Positions 11,062-19,782 of a DNA stretch of 64,000 nucleotides are shown here, in pieces; position 1 is the first letter of the stretch; each line of letters begins with the position of its first letter. Source of the stretch: Bog-756 sp963727075 (GTDB lineage: Bacteria; Actinomycetota; Acidimicrobiia; Acidimicrobiales; RAAP-2). The stretch covers positions 1,240,001-1,304,000 of the forward strand of contig CAVSET010000006.1 of assembly GCA_963727075.1 (NCBI GenBank), given 5' to 3'. The position numbers were made by a program, and so were the translations under genes. The notes beneath the pieces were generated by a model. The model ran no database searches, was not told the DNA's origin, and saw only the letters and a list, made by a program, of their open reading frames with translations.

Positions 11062-11880
11062 TCAGGCCTCACGCCGGCGAGGGGGGCGGCCCGGGCCGGG
11101 CGGCCCGGCGAAGGCCTGGGCCAGGGACATCCACTCCATCGCGTCCTGCCCTTCCACCACCAGGGAGGTGTCGGCCACGTTGCGCCGCTGGGTGACCACC
11201 AGGCAGAAGTCGACGGCCGGCCCCTCGATGCGCGATACACGTCCACTGCCCTCTCCCTCGTCGCCGACCGGCCACTCCCACCGGGCGCCGGACGGTCCGA
11301 TCAGCGCCACCTCGATACGGCCGGGAGGAACGTCCCGACCCCGGACGGCATAGGAGAAGGGTCGGGCCCTCACGCCGAGGTGGGCCACATGGCGGAGCCG
11401 GTGGGTGGCCCCCCGCTCATGGTCCAGCGCGTCAGCCACATCCTGACCGTGCGCCCACGTCTCCATCAGCCGGGCCGAGATGAAGGACATCACGCCCATG
11501 GGCGGCCCGTACCAGGGCAGCCTGAGGCCGGGGTCGACACCGGACACCGCCCGCACCATCCCGGTGTGCGCCTCCTTCCACCACCCGAGGAGCTGGTCGC
11601 CGTCCATCGATCGCCCCATGGCCAGGTGGGTGGCCATCGGGTCCCCCGGTTCGGCCATGGCCGCCTCGGCCTCGCGGGCGAACGCTTCGGGCTCCTCCAC
11701 GGCCCGGCGGCCGGCGTCATCGAAGAAGGCCAGGTGGCTGATCTGGTCACGAATGGCCCACCCTTCCGCCGGGGTGGCCCGGTCCCAGGCCGGGTCGTCG
11801 GCCCGGAAGGGCGACACCAGGCCGAGGAGATCGGTGTACTCGCCCTCGAGATCGTCCAGCAGTTCGGGAAGGGTGGGCAT
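11062..11880 (-). CDS. TIGR03084-family DinB/MDMPI-fold metal-binding protein
   Basis: 272 residues. The N-terminal half is a DinB-like four-helix bundle related to mycothiol-dependent maleylpyruvate isomerase: WAIRDQISHLAFFDD supplies one metal histidine and METWAHGQDVADAL the pair nearer the middle. The C-terminal half is a beta-rich SCP2-like part (GPSGARWEWPVGDEGEGSGR, DFCLVVTQRRNVADTSLVVEG). The family is common in mycothiol-producing actinobacteria; the substrate is unknown. It is convergent with the aldolase and ends 49 bases from its stop. Confidence 0.85.
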   Translation of the reverse strand: MPTLPELLDDLEGEYTDLLGLVSPFRADDPAWDRATPAEGWAIRDQISHLAFFDDAGRRAVEEPEAFAREAEAAMAEPGDPMATHLAMGRSMDGDQLLGWWKEAHTGMVRAVSGVDPGLRLPWYGPPMGVMSFISARLMETWAHGQDVADALDHERGATHRLRHVAHLGVRARPFSYAVRGRDVPPGRIEVALIGPSGARWEWPVGDEGEGSGRVSRIEGPAVDFCLVVTQRRNVADTSLVVEGQDAMEWMSLAQAFAGPPGPGRPPRRREA

Positions 11881-11960
11881 CGCCCGAGGCTACGGGACGA
11901 GCCGCCCCGCCGCCGTCCCCCGCCGCCGACCCCGGCGCCCCGGCGGGTACCGGTGCCGGA

Positions 11961-12947
11961 TCAGGCGCCCTCGGCCTGCCGGGTCGACCGTCGATGGTGT
12001 CGCTCGTCCGCCGACCTCCAGGCGTCGGCCCGGTGCATCAACACCTCGAGCAGCTCCGGGTCCCGATGGTGGAAGCGGGCCGAGCCCACCGTCATCGACA
12101 GGCCGAACGTGGCCCGCTGCAGCTCGAGGTTGCTGGCCGCCACCGCCGAGCGGAGACGGTCGGCGATCTGCAGCTCGCTCCCCTCGTAGCCGGTGAGGAG
12201 GGCGGCAAACGCATTGTCTCCGATCCTGCCCACCACGTCCGACGACCGGAAGGTGTCGGCCATGGCCGAGGCGGCCAGCTGGAGGAGCTGGTCGCCGGCG
12301 GCGCGACCGCCGCGCTCGTTGACCATGTCGAGTCCGTCGACCGTCGCCACGACGACCAGGGCGTCGACCTGCTGGCGTTGGCAGAACGCCAGCACCTGGC
12401 CACCGATCATGGTGAATCCCCGATGGTTGACCAGGCCGGTCAACTCGTCGTCGACGGACAGCCGGGTCACGGCGATCTCGTGCTCCACCATGGCCGCCAG
12501 GTCGCGCAGCGCAGCCAGGTCGTCCTCGTCGAGGACCCGTGGCCGTTCGTCGAGGAGGCAGAGCGTGCCGATCACCGCTCCCTCGGGGCTGGCGATCGGG
12601 CAACCGGCATAGAAACGGATCCTCGGTTCCCCGACCACCAACGGGTTGTCGGAGAAACGCGGGTCGATGGCCGCGTCCGGGACCTCCAGGACGTCACGGG
12701 CCAGGATGGCATGGCCGCAGAAGGAGATGTCCCTGGCCGTCTCCAGGGCTTCGGGGCCCTGTCGCGACTTGGGCCACTGCCGGTCGATGTCGACCAGGCT
12801 CACCAGTGCGGTGTCGACACCGAACAGACGGCGGGCAATCCGGGTGATGCGGTCGAACCGCTCCTCGGGCGCGGTGTCGAGCAGTCCGAGCCTACGGAGC
12901 GATCCGACTCGGGCCAGGTCGTCCGCGGGGATGGCCGGTGCCTCCAC
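11961..12947 (-). CDS. GAF sensor with degenerate GGDEF domain
   Basis: 328 residues from a GTG. The N-terminal GAF domain (about residues 10-165) has DISFCGHAI and PLVVGEPRIRFYAGCPI, the pattern of GAF domains with a conserved Cys and His. The C-terminal GGDEF-like domain keeps DELTGLVNHRGF, but the signature reads RIGDNAFAALL instead of RxGGDEF, so the metal-binding acids of the active site are missing. It is probably a sensor or c-di-GMP/protein-interaction module rather than an active diguanylate cyclase. No strong ribosome-binding site precedes the GTG. It lies downstream of a redoxin gene, 113 bases away. Confidence 0.8.
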   Translation of the reverse strand: MEAPAIPADDLARVGSLRRLGLLDTAPEERFDRITRIARRLFGVDTALVSLVDIDRQWPKSRQGPEALETARDISFCGHAILARDVLEVPDAAIDPRFSDNPLVVGEPRIRFYAGCPIASPEGAVIGTLCLLDERPRVLDEDDLAALRDLAAMVEHEIAVTRLSVDDELTGLVNHRGFTMIGGQVLAFCQRQQVDALVVVATVDGLDMVNERGGRAAGDQLLQLAASAMADTFRSSDVVGRIGDNAFAALLTGYEGSELQIADRLRSAVAASNLELQRATFGLSMTVGSARFHHRDPELLEVLMHRADAWRSADERHHRRSTRQAEGA

Positions 12948-13060
12948 CAGATGACTATCGACGGCCGGCCGGGCCCACTTGAGCCGGCCGGCCCGGACCC
13001 GACCGCCCGGCCGCTCCGACCTGGGCTCATCCGCGCCGATCGCGGCACGCCGCTCGACCT

Positions 13061-13582
13061 TCAACGGCCCGTTCCCTCGACCATCCGGACGAGGTCCGAC
13101 CACCCGAAGCCGACCGTCTCCGAGACAACCGTACGGGTCGCCGCGTCGACCAGGACGAGGAACGGGTAACTGAGCACGCGGTAGTCGGCCCAGGCCCCGT
13201 CGCTCATGATCACCGGGACGCCGGTGCCAGCGGCCAGGCGCCCCACGTCCGTCGCCGCCGTGCTGTCCGGCCCCCGGGTCACGATGACGGCCGTGACCGA
13301 AGGCGGCAACTGGCGACCCGCCTCGGAGGCGAATCCCTGCCAGAACTCGCCGCAACCGTCGCATCGGGTGGCCAGGAACGCCACCACGACCGATCCCTCC
13401 ACCTCACCGATCCGGACCTCGACCCCGTCCCCGGTGGGGCTCACTCCGACGATGTCGGGGGCCGGCAAGCCGGCTGAAGGCTGGCCCGCCCCCAGACCCA
13501 CATCGGCCGGGATGGGCCGCAACCCAGCTACGAAGGTCGGATCGGACAGGGGGCGGCCCGTTCCGTCGGAGCCGGTGGGCAC
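13061..13582 (-). CDS. thioredoxin-fold (redoxin/TlpA-like) protein
   Basis: About 173 residues from a GTG at 13582. The thioredoxin-like domain shows the CxxC motif in FLATRCDGCGEFWQGFA and the cis-proline segment YPFLVLVDA. No signal peptide or membrane anchor is visible from this start, so it may be cytoplasmic. It starts 18 bases after the zinc-ribbon gene and is probably co-transcribed with it. It could be a disulfide reductase or a peroxiredoxin-like protein; the substrate is unknown. Confidence 0.72.
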   Translation of the reverse strand: MPTGSDGTGRPLSDPTFVAGLRPIPADVGLGAGQPSAGLPAPDIVGVSPTGDGVEVRIGEVEGSVVVAFLATRCDGCGEFWQGFASEAGRQLPPSVTAVIVTRGPDSTAATDVGRLAAGTGVPVIMSDGAWADYRVLSYPFLVLVDAATRTVVSETVGFGWSDLVRMVEGTGR

Positions 13583-13599
13583 CGAGTCCGGGTCCAGGC

Positions 13600-13905
13600 C
13601 TAGTCCCCGGCCGGCGCTTCGTCCGTGAGGACCTCGATCGTGTCGCCATGGCCACACCACCGGCACGACACCTCCTCCACCGCCTCGTCCAACACCTCGG
13701 TGTCCTCGACGGACAGCTCGCCCCCGACCGAGAAGTGATGGAACGCCCTGGTCCGGCGTTGGGTGGTGACGTCGAACCGGGTCAGGTTGCCGCAGGCCGC
13801 ACACCGGTAACGGGTGACCGCACCGGCGCCCTCGGCACCAGCTCCAGCCGAACGGGGGCGAGCATCCCGGCCGGGGGCCGGGACTGCGGGCGATTCGCCG
13901 GTCAC
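13600..13905 (-). CDS. small zinc-ribbon protein
   Basis: 101 residues. Two CxxC knuckles (YRCAACGNLTRF and VSCRWCGHGD), 47 residues apart, form a probable zinc ribbon. Between them is a basic-then-acidic stretch (TTQRRTRAFHHFS, ELSVEDTEVLDEAVEE). The N-terminal 28 residues are low complexity. Function is unknown; small actinobacterial proteins of this kind may bind nucleic acid. It is divergent from the LexA-box nuclease gene and heads the redoxin pair. Confidence 0.65.
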   Translation of the reverse strand: MTGESPAVPAPGRDARPRSAGAGAEGAGAVTRYRCAACGNLTRFDVTTQRRTRAFHHFSVGGELSVEDTEVLDEAVEEVSCRWCGHGDTIEVLTDEAPAGD

Positions 13906-13947
13906 CAGCCCAACGTAGTCGCCCGGGTGGCCTCATCCACCTGAAAA

Positions 13948-13961
13948 CGAACAGGTGTTCG
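13948..13961. promoter_or_regulatory. LexA (SOS) box
   Basis: CGAACAGGTGTTCG matches the actinobacterial SOS core CGAAC-N4-GTTCG perfectly; only the outermost T and A of the 16-base consensus differ. It lies 15 bases upstream of the nuclease ATG, and a possible -10 element (TACAGT, 13963-13968) begins two bases after it, so LexA would block the promoter. The divergent zinc-ribbon gene may share the site. Confidence 0.7.
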
Positions 13962-13975
13962 CTACAGTGACCCCC

Positions 13976-15724
13976 ATGGTGGTCGCCAGCCCGCGGTCGT
14001 TCGACGAGCTCGGAACCTCCCTCAGCGATGTGACCTTCGTGGTGGTGGACGTCGAGACCACCGGCGGATCGCCCTCCACCTCCTCGCTGACCGAGGTGGC
14101 GGCGGCCCGCTACCGAGGCGGCGAGCTGCTCGGCACCTACCAGACCCTGGTGCGACCGGACCGACGGATCCCCCCGTTCATCAGCGCACTCACCGGCATC
14201 ACCGACGCCATGGTGGTCGACGCCCCGACCACCGGGATGATGCTGCCGTCCTTTCTGGAGTTCGTCGGCGGCGCGGTGCTGGTCGGTCACAACATCCGCT
14301 TCGACCTCTCCTTCCTCGACCACGCGCTGACCTCGACCGCCCGAGAGCCCCTCGCCAACCACGCGGTGGACACCCTGGCACTCGCCCGACGCCTGGTCCG
14401 CGACACCGTCTCCGACTGCAAGCTCGGCACCTTGTCGGCGGCGCTCCGCCTACCCCACCAGCCCTCGCATCGTGCCCTGGCCGACGTCCTGGCCACCGGC
14501 GACCTGCTCCACGCCCTGCTCGAACGGGCCGGTTCCTTCGGGATCCTCGGGCTCGACGAGCTCCTTCACCTCCCCCGGCTGGTCGGCCACCCCGAGGCCC
14601 GCAAGCTTCGACTGACCGCCCGGCTCCCACACGCCCCGGGCGTCTACTGGTTCTGCGATGCCGCCGGCCATGTCCTCTATGTCGGCCGGTCGGACGACCT
14701 TCGGGTCGGGGTGCGTTCCCATTTCCGACGCGACAGGCGCTCCCCCTCGACCCGCCTCCTGCGACAGCTGCACACCGTCCACCACCGGGTGTGTCGCGGC
14801 CCTCTCACCGCCTCGGTGTTGGAAGCACGGCTCGTCCGGGCCTGGTCCCCGCCCTTCAACGCCACCCGGCCGGCGCGGCGCAAGGCCTCCGGAACGACCC
14901 CCGCCCCACCGTCGGAGCCGGCCTCCTCACCGACCCGGAGGCGGCGGCAGACCTGGCCAGCCGAGGTGCTGGCCGGCGACCCGACCGACCTGCTCGAGCC
15001 TTTGGCGCTGGAAACGGACGAGCTCTGCCGGCAGCAGCGTTACGAAGAGGCGGACTGGGTCCGGCACGATGCCGAGCGGCTGCGCCGGCTGGTCACCCGG
15101 CACCGTCTGGCCCGGTCGCTCATCGATGTCGGCCGAATGGTGCTGTTCATCGAGGGCGAGGGAACGGTCGTGATCGAGGAGGGGAGCCTGGTCACAGACG
15201 ATGCGCCACCGGCCCGGGATCGGGCATCGGCTTCGGGGCCCCCCGTCTCCACGAAGTGTCGGGGCGGCTCGGTCCGCATCGTGGACGACGGCCACCGCCA
15301 CGAAGCTGTCGTCGTCGCCTGCTGGCTGAGTGCCAACGCCGCCCGCGCCCGAATCCTCGAAGTGGAATCGGACCGCGGCCTCTCCGTGCCGGCCGACCGC
15401 ATCCCCCGCCTGGCCGACCTCTGCGCCACGGCCGGACCCGACACGCCCGAAACGCTCGAAATGCCCGACACGCCCGAGGCACCGGCTCCCCCGGCGCCGA
15501 CTGCGCTGGCAACACCGGGGCCGGGACGGCCCTACCCGGGTGGTTCGTCGGCGGCGGCGGCGACCGAGACTCGGATCAGCGCCTCGAGCACCCGCTCGGC
15601 TCGGCCGTCGTCGATGACCTCGCAGGCCAGGGCCACGCCGGCCGGGAGGTCCGCCACCTGGCCGATGACCAGCAGCGCGGCGGCGGCATTCAGCACCGCG
15701 ATGTCGCGGTGGGGGGAGGCCTGA
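13976..15724 (+). CDS. DEDDh (DnaQ-like) exonuclease fused to GIY-YIG (UvrC/Cho-like) nuclease
   Basis: 582 residues as read. Residues about 18-180 form a DnaQ-type 3'-5' exonuclease: VVVDVETTG (Exo I), VGHNIRFDLSFLDHAL (Exo II) and SHRALADVLATGDLL (Exo III with the DEDDh histidine). Residues about 220-310 form a GIY-YIG domain (PHAPGVYWFCDAAGHVLYVG, LEARLVRAWSPPFN), as in UvrC and Cho. A UvrC-like middle region with RRQTWP and DADWVRHDAERLRRL-type helices follows. The fusion is known in actinobacteria as a DNA repair nuclease, and the LexA box in front supports damage induction. The C-terminus runs through a low-complexity stretch and overlaps the end of convergent trpD by 193 bases, so the true stop may be earlier. 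Confidence 0.85.
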   Translation: MVVASPRSFDELGTSLSDVTFVVVDVETTGGSPSTSSLTEVAAARYRGGELLGTYQTLVRPDRRIPPFISALTGITDAMVVDAPTTGMMLPSFLEFVGGAVLVGHNIRFDLSFLDHALTSTAREPLANHAVDTLALARRLVRDTVSDCKLGTLSAALRLPHQPSHRALADVLATGDLLHALLERAGSFGILGLDELLHLPRLVGHPEARKLRLTARLPHAPGVYWFCDAAGHVLYVGRSDDLRVGVRSHFRRDRRSPSTRLLRQLHTVHHRVCRGPLTASVLEARLVRAWSPPFNATRPARRKASGTTPAPPSEPASSPTRRRRQTWPAEVLAGDPTDLLEPLALETDELCRQQRYEEADWVRHDAERLRRLVTRHRLARSLIDVGRMVLFIEGEGTVVIEEGSLVTDDAPPARDRASASGPPVSTKCRGGSVRIVDDGHRHEAVVVACWLSANAARARILEVESDRGLSVPADRIPRLADLCATAGPDTPETLEMPDTPEAPAPPAPTALATPGPGRPYPGGSSAAAATETRISASSTRSARPSSMTSQARATPAGRSATWPMTSSAAAAFSTAMSRWGEA

Positions 15725-16674
15725 CCGTCGATCACCTGCCGAATGGCCTGGGCGTTGAAGGCCGCGTCCCCACCCCGGAGCTCCTCGATGGTGGCCGGAG
15801 CGAGCCCCAAGTCGCCCGGGTCGATCCGGTACCGGGCGGTCTCGTACTCCCCCGCCTCGTCGACCACGAGCTCGTGCACGGTGGAGGGCCCGGTGGTGCT
15901 CAGTTCATCCAGGCCGTCGTCCCCGTAGACGATCATCGCCCGCCTCGCCCCGTTGGCGGCGAGGACGCCCAGCATCGTGTCGGCCATGGCCGGATTGCTC
16001 ACACCCACGACTTGGAAACGGGCTCGGCCGGGGTTGGCCAGGGGCCCGAGGTAGTTGAAGACCGTGGGGATCCCGAGCTCCTTGCGCACCGGGGCGGCGA
16101 ACCGCATGGCCGGGTGGAACCGGGGGGCGAAGCAGAACCCCATGCCCACCTCGTCGATGCACCGGGCCACCCCCCTCGGACCGAGGTCGGCCACCACCCC
16201 GAGGGCCTCGAGCACGTCCGCCGCGCCCACCGCCGACGACGACGCCCGCCCACCGTGCTTGCACACCTTGGCGCCGGTGGCCGCCACCACCAGGGCGGCG
16301 ATGGTCGACACGTTGATGCTCCGCAGCCGGTCACCCCCGGTTCCGCAGGTGTCGACCATCTCGACCCCGGCGGGCAGGTCGAGGGGAACGGCGTGGGCCA
16401 CCATCGCCCGCACGAACCCGGTCATCTCCTCGACCGACTCGCCCTTGGCCCGCAGCGCCAGGGCCAGGGCGCTGATCTGCGCCGGCGTAGCGTCCCCCGA
16501 CAGGATCTCCCCGAAGACCGTCTCGGCTGCCGGCGTGGTCAGGGAGGTCCCGTCCAGCAGCCCGGTCAACACGCCCGGCCATCCGCCGAGCTGGTCGAAG
16601 CCCGGCTCGGGACCGGTGGAGCTGGCGCTGGTGGGGCCGGGGCCTCGACCGGTCGAGCCGGCTCGGGTGGGCAT
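15532..16674 (-). CDS. trpD: anthranilate phosphoribosyltransferase
   Basis: 380 residues. TrpD transfers phosphoribose from PRPP to anthranilate in tryptophan synthesis. The family motifs are present: VDTCGTGGDRLRSINVST (PRPP loop), CKHGGRASSSAVGAADVLEALG, FAPRFHPAM and NYLGPLANPG. The first 30 residues are a variable low-complexity lead. Its ATG overlaps the stop of the acyl-CoA dehydrogenase gene (TGATG), so the two are translated together, an unusual partner because no other trp gene is nearby. The 3' end overlaps the convergent nuclease frame. Confidence 0.93.
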   Translation of the reverse strand: MPTRAGSTGRGPGPTSASSTGPEPGFDQLGGWPGVLTGLLDGTSLTTPAAETVFGEILSGDATPAQISALALALRAKGESVEEMTGFVRAMVAHAVPLDLPAGVEMVDTCGTGGDRLRSINVSTIAALVVAATGAKVCKHGGRASSSAVGAADVLEALGVVADLGPRGVARCIDEVGMGFCFAPRFHPAMRFAAPVRKELGIPTVFNYLGPLANPGRARFQVVGVSNPAMADTMLGVLAANGARRAMIVYGDDGLDELSTTGPSTVHELVVDEAGEYETARYRIDPGDLGLAPATIEELRGGDAAFNAQAIRQVIDGQASPHRDIAVLNAAAALLVIGQVADLPAGVALACEVIDDGRAERVLEALIRVSVAAAADEPPG

Positions 16675-17856
16675 CAGTCCCACCACAGGTCGTGGGCCAG
16701 CACGCCCCTGGCGATCAGGCCCAGCTGGACCTGCGAGGTCCCCTCCACGATGGTGAGCTGTCGGGCATCCCGGTACCAGAGCTCGGTCGGGATGGTCCTC
16801 CATGTAGCCGGCCGCGCCGAGGAGCTGCACGGCCAACCCCGAGGCCCGGACGGCGAGCTCGGTGGCGTAGTACTTGGCCATCGAGAGGAAGGGCACGTAC
16901 TCCTTGGTGAACTTGCCCTGGTCGGCCAGCCATGCCGACCGGTAGGTCAGCAGCCGGGCGGCCTCGATGTCCACCGCCAGCTTGGCGATCTCCCACTGGA
17001 TGCCCTGGAAGTCGGCGATGGTCCGGCCGAACGCCTCCCGCTGCTGCACGTACTCGGTGGCGTACATGAGCGCGCCCTCGGCCAGTCCGATGCCCCGGGC
17101 GGCGACGATCGGGCGCATGGCGTTGAGCCCCAGCATGGCCAGGCGGAAGCCGCCCACCTCACCGATCACGTTCTCGGCCGGCACGTGCACATCGTCGAGC
17201 ACCAGCTCCCCGGTGTCGACACCCCGGACACCCATCTTGTGGTCGGTACGGCCGACCGACACGCCGTCCCAGCCGCGCTCGACGATGAAGGCGGTGATCG
17301 AGTCGTGGGCCCGGGACGAGGGGTCCCCCGTCTTGGCGAACACCGTGTACCAATCGGCCTCGCGCACTCCCGACATCCAGCACTTGGTCCCGTTGAGCAC
17401 CCATCCGCCGTCCGCGCCCGCCCCGGGGCCGGGCACCGCCCGGGTCGCCATACCGGCCACGTCGCTCCCGGCCTGGGCCTCGGAGAGCCCGAAGCCAGCC
17501 CGCAGCTCGCCGGAGGCGATGCCCGGGAGGTACCGCTTCTTCTGTTCCTCGCTGCCGGCGATGAGCACGGGACCGACGGGCAGGCGGGTCAGTAGGAGCA
17601 TGAGCGCGGCGGCGTTCGAATACTTGGCCACCTCCTCGATGGCGACGGTCAGCCCGAGGATGCCCGCGCCCGAGCCGCCGAGCTCGGTCGGCAGGCACAG
17701 CCCGAGCAGGTCGGCCTGGCGGAAGGCGTCGAAGATGTCAGTCGGGTACTCGCCGGTGGCGTCGATCTCCCTCGCCCGCGGCTTGACCTTGTCCTGGGCC
17801 AGACGCCTCACACTCTGCTGCAGGGCGGCGAGCTCGGGCGAGAGGTCGAAGTCCAC
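16674..17856 (-). CDS. acyl-CoA dehydrogenase, one frameshift near the C-terminus
   Basis: Flavoprotein catalysing alpha,beta-dehydrogenation of acyl-CoA. Motifs in order: LGLCLPTELGGSGAG, FGLSEAQAGSDVAGM, WMSGVREADWYTVFAK, a VQQREAFGRTIADFQGIQ segment and LLGAAGYMEDHP. There an extra base at about 16788-16792 (within a run of three G) shifts the frame. The next frame gives TELWYRDARQLTIVEGTSQV, the expected family C-terminus, and a TGA overlapping the trpD ATG. The span of 1183 bases is 3n+1, as one inserted base predicts, giving about 394 residues. The GTG start at 17856 precedes DFDLSPELAALQQSVR. Confidence 0.88.
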
Positions 17857-18001
17857 GGTCGACGAGGCTACCCGAGGTGTCTCGGACCACCGTCGAGCCG
17901 GTCGAGCTGGTTGAACCGGTCGGGTGAGCCCGGTCGAGCCGGGTCGGGTCAGCCGGCTCGGCCCGAACCCGCCGGCACGCGGCGGCCTAGGCTCTCGCGC
18001 C

Positions 18002-18961
18002 ATGACCCCGCCGGGCCTCAGGCCGCCTCCCCCCACCGGCGCGTCGGCCCTGCCGGAGGGAACCTACGAGGGTCGGGTGGTCATCGTGACCGGCGGTGGC
18101 ACCGGTCTCGGGAAGGCCATCGCCACCGAGTTCGGCCGGCTCGGGGCGTCGGTCGGCATCCTCAGCCGCGACGAGGCCCACCGGGCCGCCGGAGTGGCGT
18201 CGGTCGTGGAGGCCGGCGGACGGGCCCTCGGCGTGGCCTGCGACATCCGGCAGCCGGAGTCCATCATGTTGGCCTTCGACGAGGTCGAGGTGGCCCTGGG
18301 CCACATCGACGTGCTGGTGAACAACGCGGCGGGCAACTTCCCCGTGCCCGCCGAGGACATGAGCCCCAACGCCTGGCGCACGGTGGTCGACATCGTCCTC
18401 AACGGGACCTTTCTCTGCTGCCGTGACCTGGCTCGCCGCCTCATCCCCACCAGGAGGGACGGGGCCATCGTCAACGTGGGTGCCTCCTATGCCTGGACCG
18501 GCGGTCCCGGGTTCGCCCACTCAGCCGCGGCCAAGGCCGGCGTCAAGAACCTCACCGAGACCTTGGCCGTCGAATGGGCCCCCTACGGGATCCGGGTCAA
18601 CGGGCTCGTGCCGGGGCTGATGCCCCACGAGGACGAGACCGCGGCCATCGCGGCCGTGCCCGGCAAGTACGAGGGCCAGGACTCGAGGGTCCCTGCCGGG
18701 CGGGTGGGCTATCCCCGCGAGCTGGCCTGGGCGGCCACCTATCTCTGTTCGCCCTATGCCGCCTACATCAGCGGGCACTCACTGGTCGTGGACGGGGCCA
18801 ACTGGCAGCGGCGCCACGCCGTGCAACCGCCATTCGTCCCCGTCCGCGAGCAGCTCGAACGACCGCCGTTCGGCGAGCAAGCAACCCTGAGCCAGACCGG
18901 GACAGCGCCGGCCCCGACCGACCCCGACGCCACCGCACCATCGCGAGGATCCGAACCATGA
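18002..18961 (+). CDS. short-chain dehydrogenase/reductase, 2,4-dienoyl-CoA reductase-like
   Basis: 319 residues. The Rossmann motif TGGGTGLGKAIA is near residue 32, and the NNAAGNF segment near 110 is characteristic of the dienoyl-CoA/peroxisomal enoyl-CoA reductase branch. In the classical YxxxK position the protein reads AHSAAAKAG: the lysine is present but the tyrosine is replaced, as in dienoyl-CoA reductases. It is probably NADPH-dependent. The stop overlaps the start of the enoyl-CoA hydratase gene (ATGA), supporting a joint role in fatty-acyl-CoA breakdown. The last 50 residues are a poorly conserved, Thr/Pro-rich extension. Confidence 0.85.
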   Translation: MTPPGLRPPPPTGASALPEGTYEGRVVIVTGGGTGLGKAIATEFGRLGASVGILSRDEAHRAAGVASVVEAGGRALGVACDIRQPESIMLAFDEVEVALGHIDVLVNNAAGNFPVPAEDMSPNAWRTVVDIVLNGTFLCCRDLARRLIPTRRDGAIVNVGASYAWTGGPGFAHSAAAKAGVKNLTETLAVEWAPYGIRVNGLVPGLMPHEDETAAIAAVPGKYEGQDSRVPAGRVGYPRELAWAATYLCSPYAAYISGHSLVVDGANWQRRHAVQPPFVPVREQLERPPFGEQATLSQTGTAPAPTDPDATAPSRGSEP

Positions 18962-19761
18962 GCGACCTGAACGAAGAGGAACGCGACCTGGTCCGGCTGG
19001 AGATCGACGGACCGGTCGCCATGATCACCAACAACCGACCCGGCAAGCACAACGCCATGAGCGACGAGATGGACCGGCGTCTGTGGGAGGTGCTGGCCGA
19101 GGTGCACGGGATGCCTTCGCTCAGGGCCATCGTCTGGCGCGGCGAGGGCCGTTCCTTCTCGTCCGGGCGCGACACCACCCAGTTGGGGCTGAGGACCGAG
19201 GACATCTCCGATCTCGAGTTCATCGAACGGGGCCACCGGCCGACGCAGATGTTCCTCACCATGCCCTGCCCGATCGTGTGCGCCCTCAAGGGATGGGTCA
19301 TCGGTGGTGCCTTCGAGCGGGCGCTGCTCTGCGACATCCGGGTGGCAGCCGTGAGCACCCGGATGGTGCTGCCCGAGGTGGCCCACGGGGTCATTCCCGA
19401 CTCGGGTGGAGTGGCCCGGTTGTTCCAGATGGCCGGCCACGGCCTGGCCGCCGACCTGGCTCTCACCGGCCGGGTCCTCACCGCCGAAGAGGCACTGACC
19501 CATGGGGTGGTCAGCCGGCTGGCCGCCGACGGGGACGAGGTCGACGCCCTGGCGCTCGAGATCGCCCACCGGATCGCCGAAGCACCGGCATTCACCGTCA
19601 AGATGGCCAGGCGCACCCTGTTCAACCTGGGCGCCGCCGAGGTGCAGCGCTCGATCGCCGACGAGGCGCTGGAGCAGTCCATGGTGTTCGCCTCGGGCGA
19701 CTATGCCGAGATGAAGGCGGCCCGGGAAGCGGACCGGCCCCCGGTCTACCGCCGGCGCTGA
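18958..19761 (+). CDS. enoyl-CoA hydratase/isomerase family protein
   Basis: 267 residues of the crotonase fold: TNNRPGKHNAMSDEM, IVWRGEGRSFSSGRD (oxyanion loop) and IVCALKGWVIGGAFERALLCD. The active-site region reads LPEVAHGVIPDSGGVARLFQ; the usual first catalytic glutamate is not obvious in the GGAFERAL segment, so it may be an isomerase-type or atypical crotonase. It is translationally coupled to the preceding reductase. Substrate unknown. Confidence 0.88.
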   Translation: MSDLNEEERDLVRLEIDGPVAMITNNRPGKHNAMSDEMDRRLWEVLAEVHGMPSLRAIVWRGEGRSFSSGRDTTQLGLRTEDISDLEFIERGHRPTQMFLTMPCPIVCALKGWVIGGAFERALLCDIRVAAVSTRMVLPEVAHGVIPDSGGVARLFQMAGHGLAADLALTGRVLTAEEALTHGVVSRLAADGDEVDALALEIAHRIAEAPAFTVKMARRTLFNLGAAEVQRSIADEALEQSMVFASGDYAEMKAAREADRPPVYRRR

Positions 19762-19782
19762 CGGGCAACCAGCAAGAAGTTC

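Noticed and set aside
14791..17595. 934-codon plus-strand open frame antisense to trpD and the acyl-CoA dehydrogenase
   Set aside because: Gly/His/Arg-rich shadow of well-conserved genes on the other strand; typical of high-GC DNA.
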